A stretch of 64,000 nucleotides of DNA, from NCBI GenBank assembly GCA_002307185.1, contig DBTT01000051.1, positions 1-64,000 of the forward strand. Direction: 5' to 3'. The notes beneath the pieces are model-generated. The model ran no database searches. It saw only the letters and a program-made list of their open reading frames with translations, and was not told the origin of the DNA. This document shows, one piece after another, positions 43,554 through 53,687 of this stretch (within the stretch, counting starts at the first letter, position 1; each line of letters begins with the position of its first letter). This DNA is from Bacteroidales bacterium UBA1309 (GTDB taxonomy: Bacteria > Bacteroidota > Bacteroidia > Bacteroidales > Dysgonomonadaceae). Position numbers and translations under genes: made by a program.

Positions 43554-44894
43554 TTAATCGTTGGCAATCAACCTGTTTTCAGATTTCTCTTTGTAGCTGT
43601 TAAAAGCGTAATATGCAACATATACGAAGCAAAGAGCAGGAACAATTAGTGAATGAGCAATGCCTGCAATATCAGAAATCCCGCCCATCAACATGGTCAA
43701 CGTCGCGCCTCCGATGATGGACATCACCAGCACGGAAGCAGCCAATTTGGTGTGTTCGCCTAAGTCACGGATACCCAGAGAAAAGATAGTCGGATACATG
43801 ATCGACATGAAGAAGCTGGTTGCCACCAAAGCCCACACGCCTATTTGTCCGGGAAGCAGAATCCCAACCACTAATAATGCAACGTTGATTATTGAATAGA
43901 GTCCAAGCATCTTGTGTCCTTTGATTTTTTTCAACAAAGCTGTTCCAACAAATCTTCCCAAGGTGAAGACCACGAGCGAGATTGTCAAGAAATTAGCCGC
44001 AGTTTTTTCGGGCGTGCCATGCATTGTGCCTTGTATGTAGCGGATCAAATAGCTCCAAATACATACTTGTGCGCCCACATAGAAAAATTGTGCCAAAACA
44101 GCTTGTTTGAAATGACGCTGTCCAAAAATAAATTTCAAAGAGTTGCCAATGGAAGAAGAGTGTGCAGAATCTTCTTCATCTTTTACTGTGGGAAATTTTG
44201 TGATGCCGATGGCAAAAGCAAAAATCAAAATTACTATTCCAATCACTAGATAAGGTGTTTGTACGGCCAAAGCTTCTGAAGAATAATACGCATGAATTGC
44301 TTCTGGTGACATTTTAGCAAGCTGCTCTTTGCTGTATTCGATACCCGAGAATATAAAATGTTGTCCCACGAGAATCCCAGTGATACAGCCAATCGGGTTA
44401 AAAGATTGAGCTAAATTGAGACGGAAAGTCGCTGTTTCGGGAGTTCCCAATACTGATACGTACGGATTGGCTGCTGTTTCCAAAAATGCAAGTCCAGACG
44501 CAATCACAAACAGAGCAAACAAGAAAAAGGCGTAGGAACCCACTTCTGCTGCCGGATAGAACAGGAATGCTCCGGTGGCATAGAGTAGCAAACCAATAAT
44601 GATGCCTGATTTGTAATTGAATTTGCGCATGACCAATGAAGCAGGAATCGCAAAAAGGAAATAGCCCATATAGAATGCCGATTGCACCAATCCGGATTGA
44701 AAATCAGTAAGTTCAAATGTTTTCTTGAATTGCTTAATTAGAATGTCATTCAAGTTGCCGGCCATCCCCCACATAAAGAAAAGGGACACAATTAGAATAA
44801 GCGGTACTAGATAATTTGCGGCTTTCTCGGTAGTTGAAGAACTTAAAACTGCCGTTGCAGCATTTTTTTCTGAATTAAAATTTGAAGTTTTCAT
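43554..44894 (-). CDS. FucP-family sugar/H+ symporter (MFS)
   Basis: 446 aa from ATG at 44894. Twelve membrane helices. FucP-subfamily motifs include FFMWGMAGNLNDILI in helix 1, FETAANPY-like FLETAANPYVSVLG in helix 5, and NLAQSFNPIGCITG. Position directly after fructokinase (23 bp) and before the porin points to fructose or a related ketohexose as substrate. Family members also carry fucose and glucose. Confidence 0.9.
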   Translation of the reverse strand: MKTSNFNSEKNAATAVLSSSTTEKAANYLVPLILIVSLFFMWGMAGNLNDILIKQFKKTFELTDFQSGLVQSAFYMGYFLFAIPASLVMRKFNYKSGIIIGLLLYATGAFLFYPAAEVGSYAFFLFALFVIASGLAFLETAANPYVSVLGTPETATFRLNLAQSFNPIGCITGILVGQHFIFSGIEYSKEQLAKMSPEAIHAYYSSEALAVQTPYLVIGIVILIFAFAIGITKFPTVKDEEDSAHSSSIGNSLKFIFGQRHFKQAVLAQFFYVGAQVCIWSYLIRYIQGTMHGTPEKTAANFLTISLVVFTLGRFVGTALLKKIKGHKMLGLYSIINVALLVVGILLPGQIGVWALVATSFFMSIMYPTIFSLGIRDLGEHTKLAASVLVMSIIGGATLTMLMGGISDIAGIAHSLIVPALCFVYVAYYAFNSYKEKSENRLIAND

Positions 44895-44917
44895 GTGATA
44901 AAAATTGGCTTTAAAGG

Positions 44918-45856
44918 TTAATTTGAAATTATGGCTTGATTTATTTCTAATTCTTTTTTGATAATAAATTGGTTTAAATCTTCTGTCGAATATGCAGGGC
45001 ATGCACCCTCATTAGAAGCCACAAATGCACCTACTGCGATAGCGTATTTCATTCCCTCCACGGCAGATGCGCCGTTCAATTTCTTAGAAAGAAAAGCGGC
45101 CAAGAACGAATCTCCGCTACCCACTGTGTCTTTCACCTCCACATGGTAGGCCGGGAAAGAGTGCGATGCGTTTCTCGTGTAATAAGTGGCTCCTTCCTCT
45201 CCCTTGGTGACAACCACTTCGTCTATGCTAAACTTATCTTGAAGATAACGGACGCAAGCTTCTTCCTTATCTTCCTCGTTGAGATACCATTTTCCGAGCA
45301 AGGCAACCTCGTTTTCATTCATTTTCAAAAGATTGCATTCATTCATCAGCTCTTCAAGCAATTCTTGAGAATAGAAAGGGGGACGCATATTGATGTCAAA
45401 GACTTTATATTTGGCAACTTTCAAGAGGCGAAGCAAGGTGTTGCGCGATGTTTCGCCCCGAGTGACCAAGCTTCCGTAAACGAAAGCATCGGCTTCAGCC
45501 ACTTTGTCGGCCATTTCTTTGTTCCATTCGATGAAATCCCAAGCTGCTGGATATTCGATGGTGTAAGCCATTTCGGTAGGAGTTACAGCTATGGCGTGAA
45601 CCAAGCCCGTTTCGTGAGCAGTATCCGGCATGCAATAGTGTGCAGGTATTTGCCAACCATCGAGCAAATCGATGATTCTATCCCCCCACTCATCAGCCCC
45701 CACTCTGCTAATCATATGGCTATCTATCCCTAATTTGCGGAGATGGTAAGCGACATTCATCGGAGCACCACCAGGTTTGGTTTTTGTTGGAAAAATATCC
45801 CAAAGAACTTCGCCGTAGCATACGACGGTTTTGTGATCGTGATTATTTGTCTTCAT
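44918..45856 (-). CDS. PfkB-family fructokinase
   Basis: 312 aa. It phosphorylates a hexose, most likely fructose, to the 6-phosphate. Signatures are CYGEVLWDIFP, KPGGAPMNVAYHLRKLG and the anion-hole/catalytic DTVGSGDSFLAAF. It is the first gene of the minus-strand sugar operon, with a LacI-type operator 52 bp upstream. Confidence 0.92.
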   Translation of the reverse strand: MKTNNHDHKTVVCYGEVLWDIFPTKTKPGGAPMNVAYHLRKLGIDSHMISRVGADEWGDRIIDLLDGWQIPAHYCMPDTAHETGLVHAIAVTPTEMAYTIEYPAAWDFIEWNKEMADKVAEADAFVYGSLVTRGETSRNTLLRLLKVAKYKVFDINMRPPFYSQELLEELMNECNLLKMNENEVALLGKWYLNEEDKEEACVRYLQDKFSIDEVVVTKGEEGATYYTRNASHSFPAYHVEVKDTVGSGDSFLAAFLSKKLNGASAVEGMKYAIAVGAFVASNEGACPAYSTEDLNQFIIKKELEINQAIISN

Positions 45857-45907
45857 AATTGCTTAGGTTATTTAGTTAATTAGAATTTCAAACTGAGATG
45901 TAATTAG

Positions 45908-45921
45908 TTTAATCGTTTAAA
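45908..45921. promoter_or_regulatory. LacI-type operator before fructokinase
   Basis: TTTAATCGTTTAAA differs by one base from the perfect palindrome at 43455. It lies between the lacI stop and the fructokinase start. No clear -7 box is seen next to it. Confidence 0.75.
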
Positions 45922-45936
45922 CAGTCAAGTAAAAAA

Positions 45937-46932
45937 TTAGAGAACTGAAGATTTTCGAACAACTAATTCAGTGTCTAATATAACTGATTGTTTGGTTTCT
46001 GGATCGGCTATGGCATCTAGGAGCAATTTAAGTGACTGTGAGGCTAATTCCTCCATGGGCTGCTTTACGTAAGTGACAGGAGCGTAGAACAAATCGAACG
46101 CATCCGTTTCATCAAAACCGACAACTGCAATTTGTTCGGGCACTTTTATCTCCAAACTGTTCAAGTACTTGAGCCCTGAGATGGCCAATAAGTTGGTGGT
46201 GAAAAACAAAGCATCGATTGGATCCTCGATATTCAACAACTTGTCAATACCCTCTTTCACATCCTCATCGAGATGGTTGATACGGACATTTACCACCATA
46301 GAAGAATCTTGGAGTAGATCGGTAGCACCTCTTTTTCTTTCCGACAAGTGGTAAAGGCTAGTTTCGTAGCTCACAATCCCGATTTGTTTTCTTCCATTGT
46401 CACGCAAATGTTGAATAGCTTCAGAGGCGGCTTTATAATTGTCTATGGCCACGAAGTTTGTTTCTATTTCTGGGTAATATCGGTCGAATAGGACAAAAGG
46501 AATGCCGATTCCGTTCAAATAAGACAATTGTTTTTCAGCATGCTCAGGCAAAGCAATGATAAAACCATCCACTTGCCTGTTTAGCAAAAGGAGAATCAAA
46601 TTTTGGGTTTTTTCAGCACTTTCGTCGGAACTTCCAAAAATAACTGAATAATCATGTTTCTGGGCTTCATCTTCAATGATACGGGCAATTTGGGAAGAAT
46701 ATGGGTTGGCAATATCTGCCACAATCAAACCAATGGTGTTCGTCTTTTGAGACTTGAGGCTACGAGCAATCTGATTGGGAACATAATTGAGGTCGATGGC
46801 GGCTTGTTTGATTTTGGCTGCCACTTCTTTGCTTATCCGTCCCTCTTTTTTATTATTCAGCACATACGAGACCAATGCGGTAGAAACCCCGACATCCGAT
46901 GCGATATCTTTTATGGAAACTCGTTTTTTCAT
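45937..46932 (-). CDS. LacI/GalR-family repressor of the ketohexose locus
   Basis: 331 aa. The N-terminal HTH and hinge (SIKDIASDVGVSTALVSYVLN, NYVPNQIARSLK) precede a periplasmic-binding-protein-like effector domain (TIGLIVADIANPY, DGFIIALPEH, VVGFDETDAFDLF). Three near-identical CG-centred palindromes sit before the fructokinase, the porin and this gene itself, so it probably represses all three, with the incoming sugar or its phosphate as inducer (inference). Confidence 0.93.
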   Translation of the reverse strand: MKKRVSIKDIASDVGVSTALVSYVLNNKKEGRISKEVAAKIKQAAIDLNYVPNQIARSLKSQKTNTIGLIVADIANPYSSQIARIIEDEAQKHDYSVIFGSSDESAEKTQNLILLLLNRQVDGFIIALPEHAEKQLSYLNGIGIPFVLFDRYYPEIETNFVAIDNYKAASEAIQHLRDNGRKQIGIVSYETSLYHLSERKRGATDLLQDSSMVVNVRINHLDEDVKEGIDKLLNIEDPIDALFFTTNLLAISGLKYLNSLEIKVPEQIAVVGFDETDAFDLFYAPVTYVKQPMEELASQSLKLLLDAIADPETKQSVILDTELVVRKSSVL

Positions 46933-46978
46933 GGCTGGCCCAGAAGTATTTACTTTATATTTTGTAGGATTTATTCTG

Positions 46979-47002
46979 CAAATATAATGATTAAACGTTT
47001 AA
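46979..47002 (-). promoter_or_regulatory. Autoregulated lacI promoter with operator
   Basis: The complement of 46979-46986 reads TATATTTG (-7 box). The palindrome TTAAACGTTTAA (46991-47002) sits directly upstream in the spacer region, where bound repressor would exclude RNA polymerase. Confidence 0.65.
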
Positions 47003-47070
47003 ACAAAAATAAACACGAGTATTTTATGATTATTTAATAGTACTATTTTCCACTTCTAATGCAACCAGTC

Positions 47071-49995
47071 TCAATCTGCCAATTCTTTCTCAATCTCTTT
47101 GTTTAGCAATACAACCTGCCGGATAAGGTCTCCGAATGTTTTTTGCCTGAGAGCTGTTTCTCTATAATTTTCAAATTTCTCTGCCTCTTCGTATATGCTA
47201 TCAATATGTAAATTGCCGGCCACCCCCTTCAATGTATGTACTTTAATGCTGGCGTCTTCTGAGTCCACGTCTGTAGCATTCCAATCGATCTCTATCGCTG
47301 AATAAATTTCTAAAAACGAATTCAATAAGGATTCTATAGAATCTCGATCAGGAAATATCTCATTCAGGTATTCCATATTCAAATAGGCGTTTTTCCGAGG
47401 CTTTAGTAGCAAACCATGATCTTCTTTTTTCTTGGTTCGTCCAATATATTTCATCTCGAAGTAATTCGACACAACCTCCCAAAGTTCTCGTGTGTCTATA
47501 GGTTTTCCCAAATGATGGTTGAACCCTGCGCTTGAAGAATCTTCTTTATCTTTCTCAAATACACTCGCAGTAAGCCCGACGATGGGTATCTGCAGGTCAA
47601 TCTCCCTGATTTTCCGGGCGGCTTCATACCCGTCCATCACCGGCATATGGATATCCATAAAAATGATGTCGTATTTGTTGATCATGGTTTTATTGACAGC
47701 AACAAACCCATTTTCGGCCAAATCTACCTCAAAACCAATCTTGCGCAGCAAATCAGCTGCAATTATGCGGTTAGTTTCGTTGTCCTCTACCAGCAAACAT
47801 GATTTTGTTTCCATCAGCATAAGCTGTTTGTTTTGAGCAATGTAGATGGAAGGGGATTTTAGAGAACTAATCACCGAATATACACCATTCGGAGTAAATG
47901 GCACGGGAATGAAATTAATATCTGCACTACTAATTTGGTGTAACAAAGGTTCAAGTTCAGTCTTGGCATATTCCGAAATGAGCAAGACTGTTTTTTCCCA
48001 AAGTTTTTCATCTTTTACGATGTAATCGAAAAATAACATTCCTGTAACATAGGCCTTCCAATCAAAGATAATCCGCTGAGCCTGTTTCATATCAGCTAGG
48101 TGCAACTGGAATAAATTGGGATTGACCATATCCACATGATATTTATCTCGTCGAAGCAATAGAACCAGATATTCAACGAGTTCACCGCCTTGAGTCATTA
48201 TCAAGATGCTCGCTTTTTCCGGTTCAGCCAACCGTTCATGATGGATGGGAGATGTCGCCACATTTGCGATTTTGAATGGTAGGTGGCATCTAAATACTGA
48301 TCCTTGTCCTTCTGTGCTAAGAAAATCGATGTCTCCACCCATACTATTGATAAGTTTCTTGCTGATCACAAGGCCAAGTCCAGTTCCACCATATCGCTTA
48401 CTCGTTGTATTGTCACCTTGTTCAAATTCGGTAAAAAGTTTCGATTGCTTTTCTTGACTCATCCCGATTCCGGTGTCCACGACCTTAAATTCAAGCCTAA
48501 CATCTCCTCCAGTCATCTCAAGGCATTGGGCATAAACTCGAATGTGCCCCTTTTCGGTAAATTTCAGAGCATTACCCACAAGATTAACAAAAATCTGTGT
48601 AAGCCTCAATTCATCCCCAATAAGTTTTTGGGGGATTTCAGGATCGATAAAAAAGAGCAGGTCGATCTTTTGCGCATAGGCAGCATATCCAAACATGTTG
48701 GATAATTTATTGAAAATGGAATCCAAATCAAAGTCCTCTTTTACCAAGAAAAGTTGTTTGGCTTCGATCTTGGAAAAATCAAGGATGTCGTTTACTATTT
48801 GCAATAACAATTGGGAAGAAGAAATAATTCGGCCTATATAATCCCGTTGTTGCGGACTAAGGGATGTCTGTGCAACCATATTTGACAAACCGATGATTCC
48901 ATTGAGAGGAGTCCGGATTTCATGTGACATGTTAGCTAAGAATTCAGACTTTGCTTCATTGGCTCTCATGGCGCTTTCTCTCGATTTCATCAGCTCAGAC
49001 TCGATGTTTCTCAGGTTGGTGACATCCGAATTGACACCAACTACCTCTGTGCGTCCATTTTTATTTTTAATGGCAACTCCAGCAGTAGAAATGCATTTCA
49101 CATTTCCTTTTGGGGTTTTAATTTTAAATTCGTAATGAAAAGAATCGCCACTCTTAAGTGATCTATTGAGCTGATCTGTTGCCTCCTGCGTAGATTCTTC
49201 CAGCAAAAGGCTATACCATTTTTCGTAGCTCATGGGTTGGGAGGTGTCATCCATCTCATAGATGCGGTACATTTGAGAATCCCATTCCAACCGGTTGCTT
49301 TCCACATCGTGCTTAAAAATCCCGAGGCTTGCAGCTTCAGTAGCTACTTTGAGTTTATATTGACTGTCAATGATGTCCTTGTGGTTCTGGTTGTATTTTC
49401 TTATATAAGGAATAATCTTGTACAATGTCATTGATAAGAATATCAGTGCAGACATGAGGACAAAAAGCAGCATGATACAGATCGTGTTCCTATCCGAACG
49501 TTTTGTCTCATCAATGACAAGGTTCACCAATAATTCTAGATTGGGATATAGTTCGAATGTCTGTTGTCGTATCTGGGAAGCACATTCGCTTGTTCTAGTT
49601 TCAATGTAATTCTCAATGCTACGGAAATAAGCATCTGTTTGCCTGAATATGGGTTCGTATAAACTGTATTGTTGAGTTCTTTGAAGGTATTTTTGGGTCT
49701 TATTTGAATTGTCCTTCATCTTCTGCAAATCCGATATAATCAATGTCGTAGTACCCGTTGGATTTGTTTCGGAATGAATCGTCACATCCAAAGCAATTTT
49801 TTGAGAATACATCCTTTGCCTGCTCGCATAAGTAAGAATATCTACTTTGTTGTTCTTCTCGTAAAGAAAGTAAAACAGAAGAGTCAACAAAGTGACTGCT
49901 ATGAGAAAAAGAACACTATAAATCAGCAAAATGGATTTACGGAACTCTACTTCTGTATCTTTTATTATCTGCGGAAGCCGGAAGATGTTTTTCAT
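47071..49995 (-). CDS. Hybrid sensor histidine kinase (PilJ-like sensor, PAS, HisKA, HATPase, REC, HPt)
   Basis: 974 aa. Membrane helices at ~20-43 and ~172-192 enclose a helical extracytoplasmic region with YASRQRMYSQKIALD, typical of type IV pili methyl-accepting/PilJ-type sensors. Then come a PAS-PAC unit (~215-335), HisKA with His in SHEIRTPLNG, HATPase (NLVGNALKFTEKG, DTGIGMS, GGTGLGLVISKKL), a degenerate receiver-like stretch (~585-710), a receiver with Asp in FMDIHMPVMDG (~765) and a C-terminal HPt with His in VHTLKGVAGNL. This is a complete internal phosphorelay. No regulator is adjacent, so the output is unknown. Confidence 0.92.
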   Translation of the reverse strand: MKNIFRLPQIIKDTEVEFRKSILLIYSVLFLIAVTLLTLLFYFLYEKNNKVDILTYASRQRMYSQKIALDVTIHSETNPTGTTTLIISDLQKMKDNSNKTQKYLQRTQQYSLYEPIFRQTDAYFRSIENYIETRTSECASQIRQQTFELYPNLELLVNLVIDETKRSDRNTICIMLLFVLMSALIFLSMTLYKIIPYIRKYNQNHKDIIDSQYKLKVATEAASLGIFKHDVESNRLEWDSQMYRIYEMDDTSQPMSYEKWYSLLLEESTQEATDQLNRSLKSGDSFHYEFKIKTPKGNVKCISTAGVAIKNKNGRTEVVGVNSDVTNLRNIESELMKSRESAMRANEAKSEFLANMSHEIRTPLNGIIGLSNMVAQTSLSPQQRDYIGRIISSSQLLLQIVNDILDFSKIEAKQLFLVKEDFDLDSIFNKLSNMFGYAAYAQKIDLLFFIDPEIPQKLIGDELRLTQIFVNLVGNALKFTEKGHIRVYAQCLEMTGGDVRLEFKVVDTGIGMSQEKQSKLFTEFEQGDNTTSKRYGGTGLGLVISKKLINSMGGDIDFLSTEGQGSVFRCHLPFKIANVATSPIHHERLAEPEKASILIMTQGGELVEYLVLLLRRDKYHVDMVNPNLFQLHLADMKQAQRIIFDWKAYVTGMLFFDYIVKDEKLWEKTVLLISEYAKTELEPLLHQISSADINFIPVPFTPNGVYSVISSLKSPSIYIAQNKQLMLMETKSCLLVEDNETNRIIAADLLRKIGFEVDLAENGFVAVNKTMINKYDIIFMDIHMPVMDGYEAARKIREIDLQIPIVGLTASVFEKDKEDSSSAGFNHHLGKPIDTRELWEVVSNYFEMKYIGRTKKKEDHGLLLKPRKNAYLNMEYLNEIFPDRDSIESLLNSFLEIYSAIEIDWNATDVDSEDASIKVHTLKGVAGNLHIDSIYEEAEKFENYRETALRQKTFGDLIRQVVLLNKEIEKELAD

Positions 49996-50738
49996 TTAAT
50001 TTTATCAATTTGGAATAGGTAAGAAGAAAAGATAGCATATGCTCACAAAACTTAATTTTCCAAAGCAAAAATACAGAAAAAAAACGGTGTATTCCCCACC
50101 TGATTTGGCAAACAATATTTCTGTGGGGATTTAATCTGACATACGCCGAACGATTACACATCCTATAAATCTCTATATAGCGCATTATTAGTCAAATACC
50201 CCCACAAAGAGGTTGCTATCCAAAATGCAAGATTAAAGCAATAGGGAAATATCAAAAGCCTACCTCCACTTAATGAAAATGAACTCTATAGAAACTTCCA
50301 AGTATATCAGAATCCCTGTCAGTGTTCCGCATTCAGGAAAGGCGATATGTCCCGGTAGAGATATTCCCCCATATCCATTCGCAGAAAAATGTCTTTTATA
50401 AACAAATTGCGAACAACTTCTTCCTCTTAAGGACTGTAAAAACAGGCCGCTTTGGCTATAATACAATGAGTTTCTTCTGGGTAAACTCTGCCGGTGAATT
50501 GGGAATGTAGCTGAGTTTAGATTCCATGGCGGGCGGTTCCGACTAGACGAAGTTCTTTGCATTAGAGGTAGGTAATCTTTTGTAATACAAATCCACAGTA
50601 CTTTTGAGGTATCAAGTATCGCCTGTGCCTGTTGCAGCAGAAGGAATGTCAAGGTTGAAAACGAGAGAAATAAGTTTATAGCCAGTTATAAAACATTAAT
50701 CTGAAGTGAAGGCTGCGACTCGTTCGACTAGCCTGTTG
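49996..50738. other. 743-bp gap with no convincing gene
   Basis: A 130-codon minus frame (50260-50652) and a 62-codon plus frame (50322-50510) overlap each other; neither matches a family I recognise and both have atypical composition. A -7-like box for the hybrid kinase (complement of 50066-50073) is the only signal seen. The region could hold a small RNA or an eroded gene. Confidence 0.55.
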
Positions 50739-51962
50739 CTATTTTATCATAGCGAGCAATTGCAACATGGCATAATTGGTGGCCCGGACAATGTTGAAAT
50801 CACGGATACGTCCCAATTGATATTTTTGAGCCAATTGTACTCCATTGAACTGGGTACATATCCAAACAGTACCTACAGGCTTCTCGGATGTGCCGCCATC
50901 TGGCCCAGCAATTCCCGACACGGAAATTGCACAATCCACCGACAGCAATTCGGCAATCCCCTTTGCCATTGCGCGAACAACTTCCTCACTCACAGCTCCA
51001 TAATTAGCAATATCACTTTCCGGTACATTCAGTACGGAAGTCTTCACATTGTTCGAATATGAAACCACGCTTCCTTCGAAATAGGCCGAAGAACCTGCAA
51101 TGGAGGTGATCTTGTGCGCAATATGTCCGCCGGTGCAACTTTCGGCTGTCGCCAAAGTCAGGCCTTTTTCTTTGAGCTTCTCTCCTAATATTTTCTCTAA
51201 AGGAATGTCTTCTTCGCTGAGAATGGCATTTCCCAACCGATTTTCCAACAATTCTACTTGTTGAACGAATTCAGGCTGACGATGCTCTCCTTGAACGAAC
51301 AGGCGAAGCTTCATAATGCCAGGAGAAGGCAAATAGGCCAAGCCAAAATTGTCAGGGAGGTTGTTCTCAAAATCGGCGAGGTGAATGGCCAAAGCCGATT
51401 CGGTGTAGCCTGAAACAATAAATACTTTGAAAAGATAGGCTTCTTGCTTGTAATGTTGTTGCAATCTGGGAAGAATTTCGGTTTCCATCACCCATTGCAT
51501 CTCAAGCGGAACGCCGGGCATAGAAACCAAGACTTTTCCATCCCTTTCAAACCAGGTGACGGGGGCTGTCCCTACTTTGTTTTGAATTACGGTACAATCC
51601 TTCGGAACATAGGCTTGGTTTCGAGTAAGCTCATTGATTTTTGTCCAATTGCTTACCACATTCTTGATATTTTCAAGCACATCATTGCTGAAAACGAGCT
51701 CTGTTCCAAAATAATCACAAAGTGTTTTCTTCGTAATGTCATCTTTCGTGGGTCCCAAACCTCCTGTTGTCAAAATAACATCAACTCGCTTGAAGGCATC
51801 TTCAATCGTGTTTTTGATTTGCAAGGCATCGTCGCCAATAGAGATTTTTTCTTCTACTTCAAATCCTGAAACGGTCAATTTATGAGCCATCCATGCTGAA
51901 TTTGTATCAACGATCTGTCCAATCAGGATTTCATCTCCGATTGTAATAAGTGCAACCTTCAT
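50739..51962 (-). CDS. cinA: CinA-like protein (NMN amidohydrolase / damage-inducible protein)
   Basis: 407 aa. The N-terminal molybdopterin-binding-like domain (ALITIGDEILIGQIVDTNSAWMA, TTGGLGPTKDDITKKTL) acts as an ADP-ribose pyrophosphatase in characterised homologues. The C-terminal CinA domain (~250-407; TLATAESCTGGHIAHKIT, GIAGPDGGTSEKPVGTVWI) deamidates nicotinamide mononucleotide. Both halves are intact. It lies 19 bp after tsaD in the same direction, so they are likely co-transcribed. Confidence 0.95.
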   Translation of the reverse strand: MKVALITIGDEILIGQIVDTNSAWMAHKLTVSGFEVEEKISIGDDALQIKNTIEDAFKRVDVILTTGGLGPTKDDITKKTLCDYFGTELVFSNDVLENIKNVVSNWTKINELTRNQAYVPKDCTVIQNKVGTAPVTWFERDGKVLVSMPGVPLEMQWVMETEILPRLQQHYKQEAYLFKVFIVSGYTESALAIHLADFENNLPDNFGLAYLPSPGIMKLRLFVQGEHRQPEFVQQVELLENRLGNAILSEEDIPLEKILGEKLKEKGLTLATAESCTGGHIAHKITSIAGSSAYFEGSVVSYSNNVKTSVLNVPESDIANYGAVSEEVVRAMAKGIAELLSVDCAISVSGIAGPDGGTSEKPVGTVWICTQFNGVQLAQKYQLGRIRDFNIVRATNYAMLQLLAMIK

Positions 51963-51981
51963 TCTATTTTTTTTCTAAGTG

Positions 51982-53001
51982 TCAACCGATCACTGCACGT
52001 GAGAACGGGGCCGCGTCTTTTCCGCAAAATTCACCGTCCAAATATTTGAAGTATCCTGTGATGGCAATCATGGCAGCATTGTCTGTCGTGTAGCCAAATT
52101 GAGGTATATATATGTTCCATCCATATTTGTCCCGATGGTCGGCAAACGCTTGTCGAAGTCCTGAATTGGCGGAAACCCCTCCTGCAAGGGCGATTTCATC
52201 GACACGTAAATCTTTGGCTGCCTTGCGAAGTTTGTCCATAAGTATGTCAATGACTGTTTTTTGCAGGGATGCACAAAGGTCAGCTTTGTTTTTTTCGATA
52301 AAATCGGGATCTTTTTTCAATTCATCGCGCAGCAAGTAGAGGAATGAGGTCTTCAATCCACTAAAACTGTAATTATAGTCTGGGATATGCGGTTTGCTCA
52401 ATTTGAACGCCTGGGTATTTCCTTCTTTGGCTAATCTATCCACAATCGGGCCACCCGGGTAACCCAATCCCATCACTTTTGCACATTTGTCGAAGGCTTC
52501 GCCGGCAGCGTCGTCAATTGTTTGACCAATCACTTCCATCTGGTTGTATGCCTTTACGTGCACGATTTGAGAGTTCCCCCCCGAAACCAACAAGCATAAG
52601 AACGGAAATTTAGGTGGATTGTATTCTTTGTCATCCTGAATGAAATGAGCGAGGACATGCGCCTGCAAATGATTCACTTCCACCATCGGAATATCTAAAG
52701 CGGAAGAAAGGCCTTTGGCGAAAGATGTGCCAACAAGCAACGAACCCATCAAACCCGGTCCGCGGGTAAAAGCAATCGCTGTGATTTCCTTTTTGTCCAC
52801 CCCTGCTCTTTTAAGTGCTTCATTTACTACCGGAATAATATTTTGTTGGTGTGCCCGCGAGGCCAACTCCGGCACAACTCCGCCATAGCTTTCATGCACT
52901 TTTTGACTTGCAATCACATTGGAGAGCAAAACTCCGTCACGAATCACGGCGGATGCCGTGTCATCGCACGAAGATTCAATACCTAATATTGTAACCATCA
53001 T
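51982..53001 (-). CDS. tsaD: tRNA N6-threonylcarbamoyladenosine transferase
   Basis: 339 aa from ATG at 53001 (a second ATG follows at once; 13 further codons upstream are not typical). It transfers the threonylcarbamoyl group to A37 of ANN-decoding tRNAs with TsaB/E partners. Motifs are ILGIESSCDDT, metal-binding His in EVNHLQAHVLAH, LVSGGNSQIV, DDAAGEAFDK, GYPGGPIVD and AGGVSANSGLR. A -7-like box (TAATTTTG, complement of 53022-53029) lies about 20 bp upstream. Confidence 0.97.
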   Translation of the reverse strand: MMVTILGIESSCDDTASAVIRDGVLLSNVIASQKVHESYGGVVPELASRAHQQNIIPVVNEALKRAGVDKKEITAIAFTRGPGLMGSLLVGTSFAKGLSSALDIPMVEVNHLQAHVLAHFIQDDKEYNPPKFPFLCLLVSGGNSQIVHVKAYNQMEVIGQTIDDAAGEAFDKCAKVMGLGYPGGPIVDRLAKEGNTQAFKLSKPHIPDYNYSFSGLKTSFLYLLRDELKKDPDFIEKNKADLCASLQKTVIDILMDKLRKAAKDLRVDEIALAGGVSANSGLRQAFADHRDKYGWNIYIPQFGYTTDNAAMIAITGYFKYLDGEFCGKDAAPFSRAVIG

Positions 53002-53274
53002 CTTTTCTAATAAAACAAGTGCAAAATTAGCAAATTGCATATATTTAAACGAATAAAGAAAGATAATAAGAGTAAATATTGAAATGAGTTATTCTCTAGT
53101 TTTCCCAAGAATAACGAAATTACAAAGAAGGCATGGAATGCTTTCACGACTACATTCCCTATACTTTTTTATTCAATCAGTATTCAAATATTTATATTTC
53201 AGTTTTACTATTTTCATCTCAAAATTGAAAAAACACACGAAATACTTGCCTGTATTATTTTAATATAATACTTT

Positions 53275-53289
53275 TACTAAAAAATAGTA
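53275..53289. promoter_or_regulatory. Candidate BlaI operator
   Basis: TACTA-N5-TAGTA inverted repeat, 17 bp before the blaI-like start. It is the only dyad in the leader; BlaI/MecI repressors bind dyads of this sort next to their own genes. Assignment is inference from position. Confidence 0.4.
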
Positions 53290-53306
53290 CTAAACATTCA
53301 TACTGT

Positions 53307-53675
53307 ATGGAAAAACTAAGCAATCAGGAAGAATCGATCATGTTATATGTCTGGAAACTCAAGATGTGTGCCGTGAAAGATGTGTGGAATGAATTGGAAG
53401 ACCCGAAACCGCCATACACCACCGTAGCGTCTGTGTTTCGGAATTTGGATCAAAAAGGGTACTTGGACTCCAAGAAATTTGGCAATGTGAACGTGTTCTC
53501 CCCTCGAATTTCGGAAGAAGAATACAAGAAAGCATTTATGTCTTCCGTGGTGAAGAGCTATTTCGAAGATTCGTACAAGGAACTCGTTTCTTTCTTTATT
53601 AAAGAAGAGAAACTCTCTCCCGAGGATTTACAAGAAATTATACGGATGATTGAAGCCGGCAAAAAGCAACCTTAA
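53307..53675 (+). CDS. BlaI/MecI-family repressor
   Basis: 122 aa winged-helix protein (LSNQEESIMLYVWKL, VWNELEDPKPPYTTVASVFRNLDQKGYL with the recognition helix, then a C-terminal dimerisation part). In beta-lactamase systems it is cleaved when the BlaR1 sensor senses drug. The M56 gene follows by 12 bp. No beta-lactamase gene is nearby, so the pair may respond to envelope stress (inference). Confidence 0.9.
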   Translation: MEKLSNQEESIMLYVWKLKMCAVKDVWNELEDPKPPYTTVASVFRNLDQKGYLDSKKFGNVNVFSPRISEEEYKKAFMSSVVKSYFEDSYKELVSFFIKEEKLSPEDLQEIIRMIEAGKKQP

Positions 53676-53687
53676 TAGAGCCCGATT

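Noticed and set aside
50260..50652. 130-codon minus ORF in the gap before cinA
   Set aside because: No recognised family, unusual composition and an overlapping plus-strand frame; not supported as a gene.
50690..50740. tRNA-like GACTCGTTCGACTAG stretch
   Set aside because: It lacks a full cloverleaf, an anticodon arm and a matching acceptor stem.
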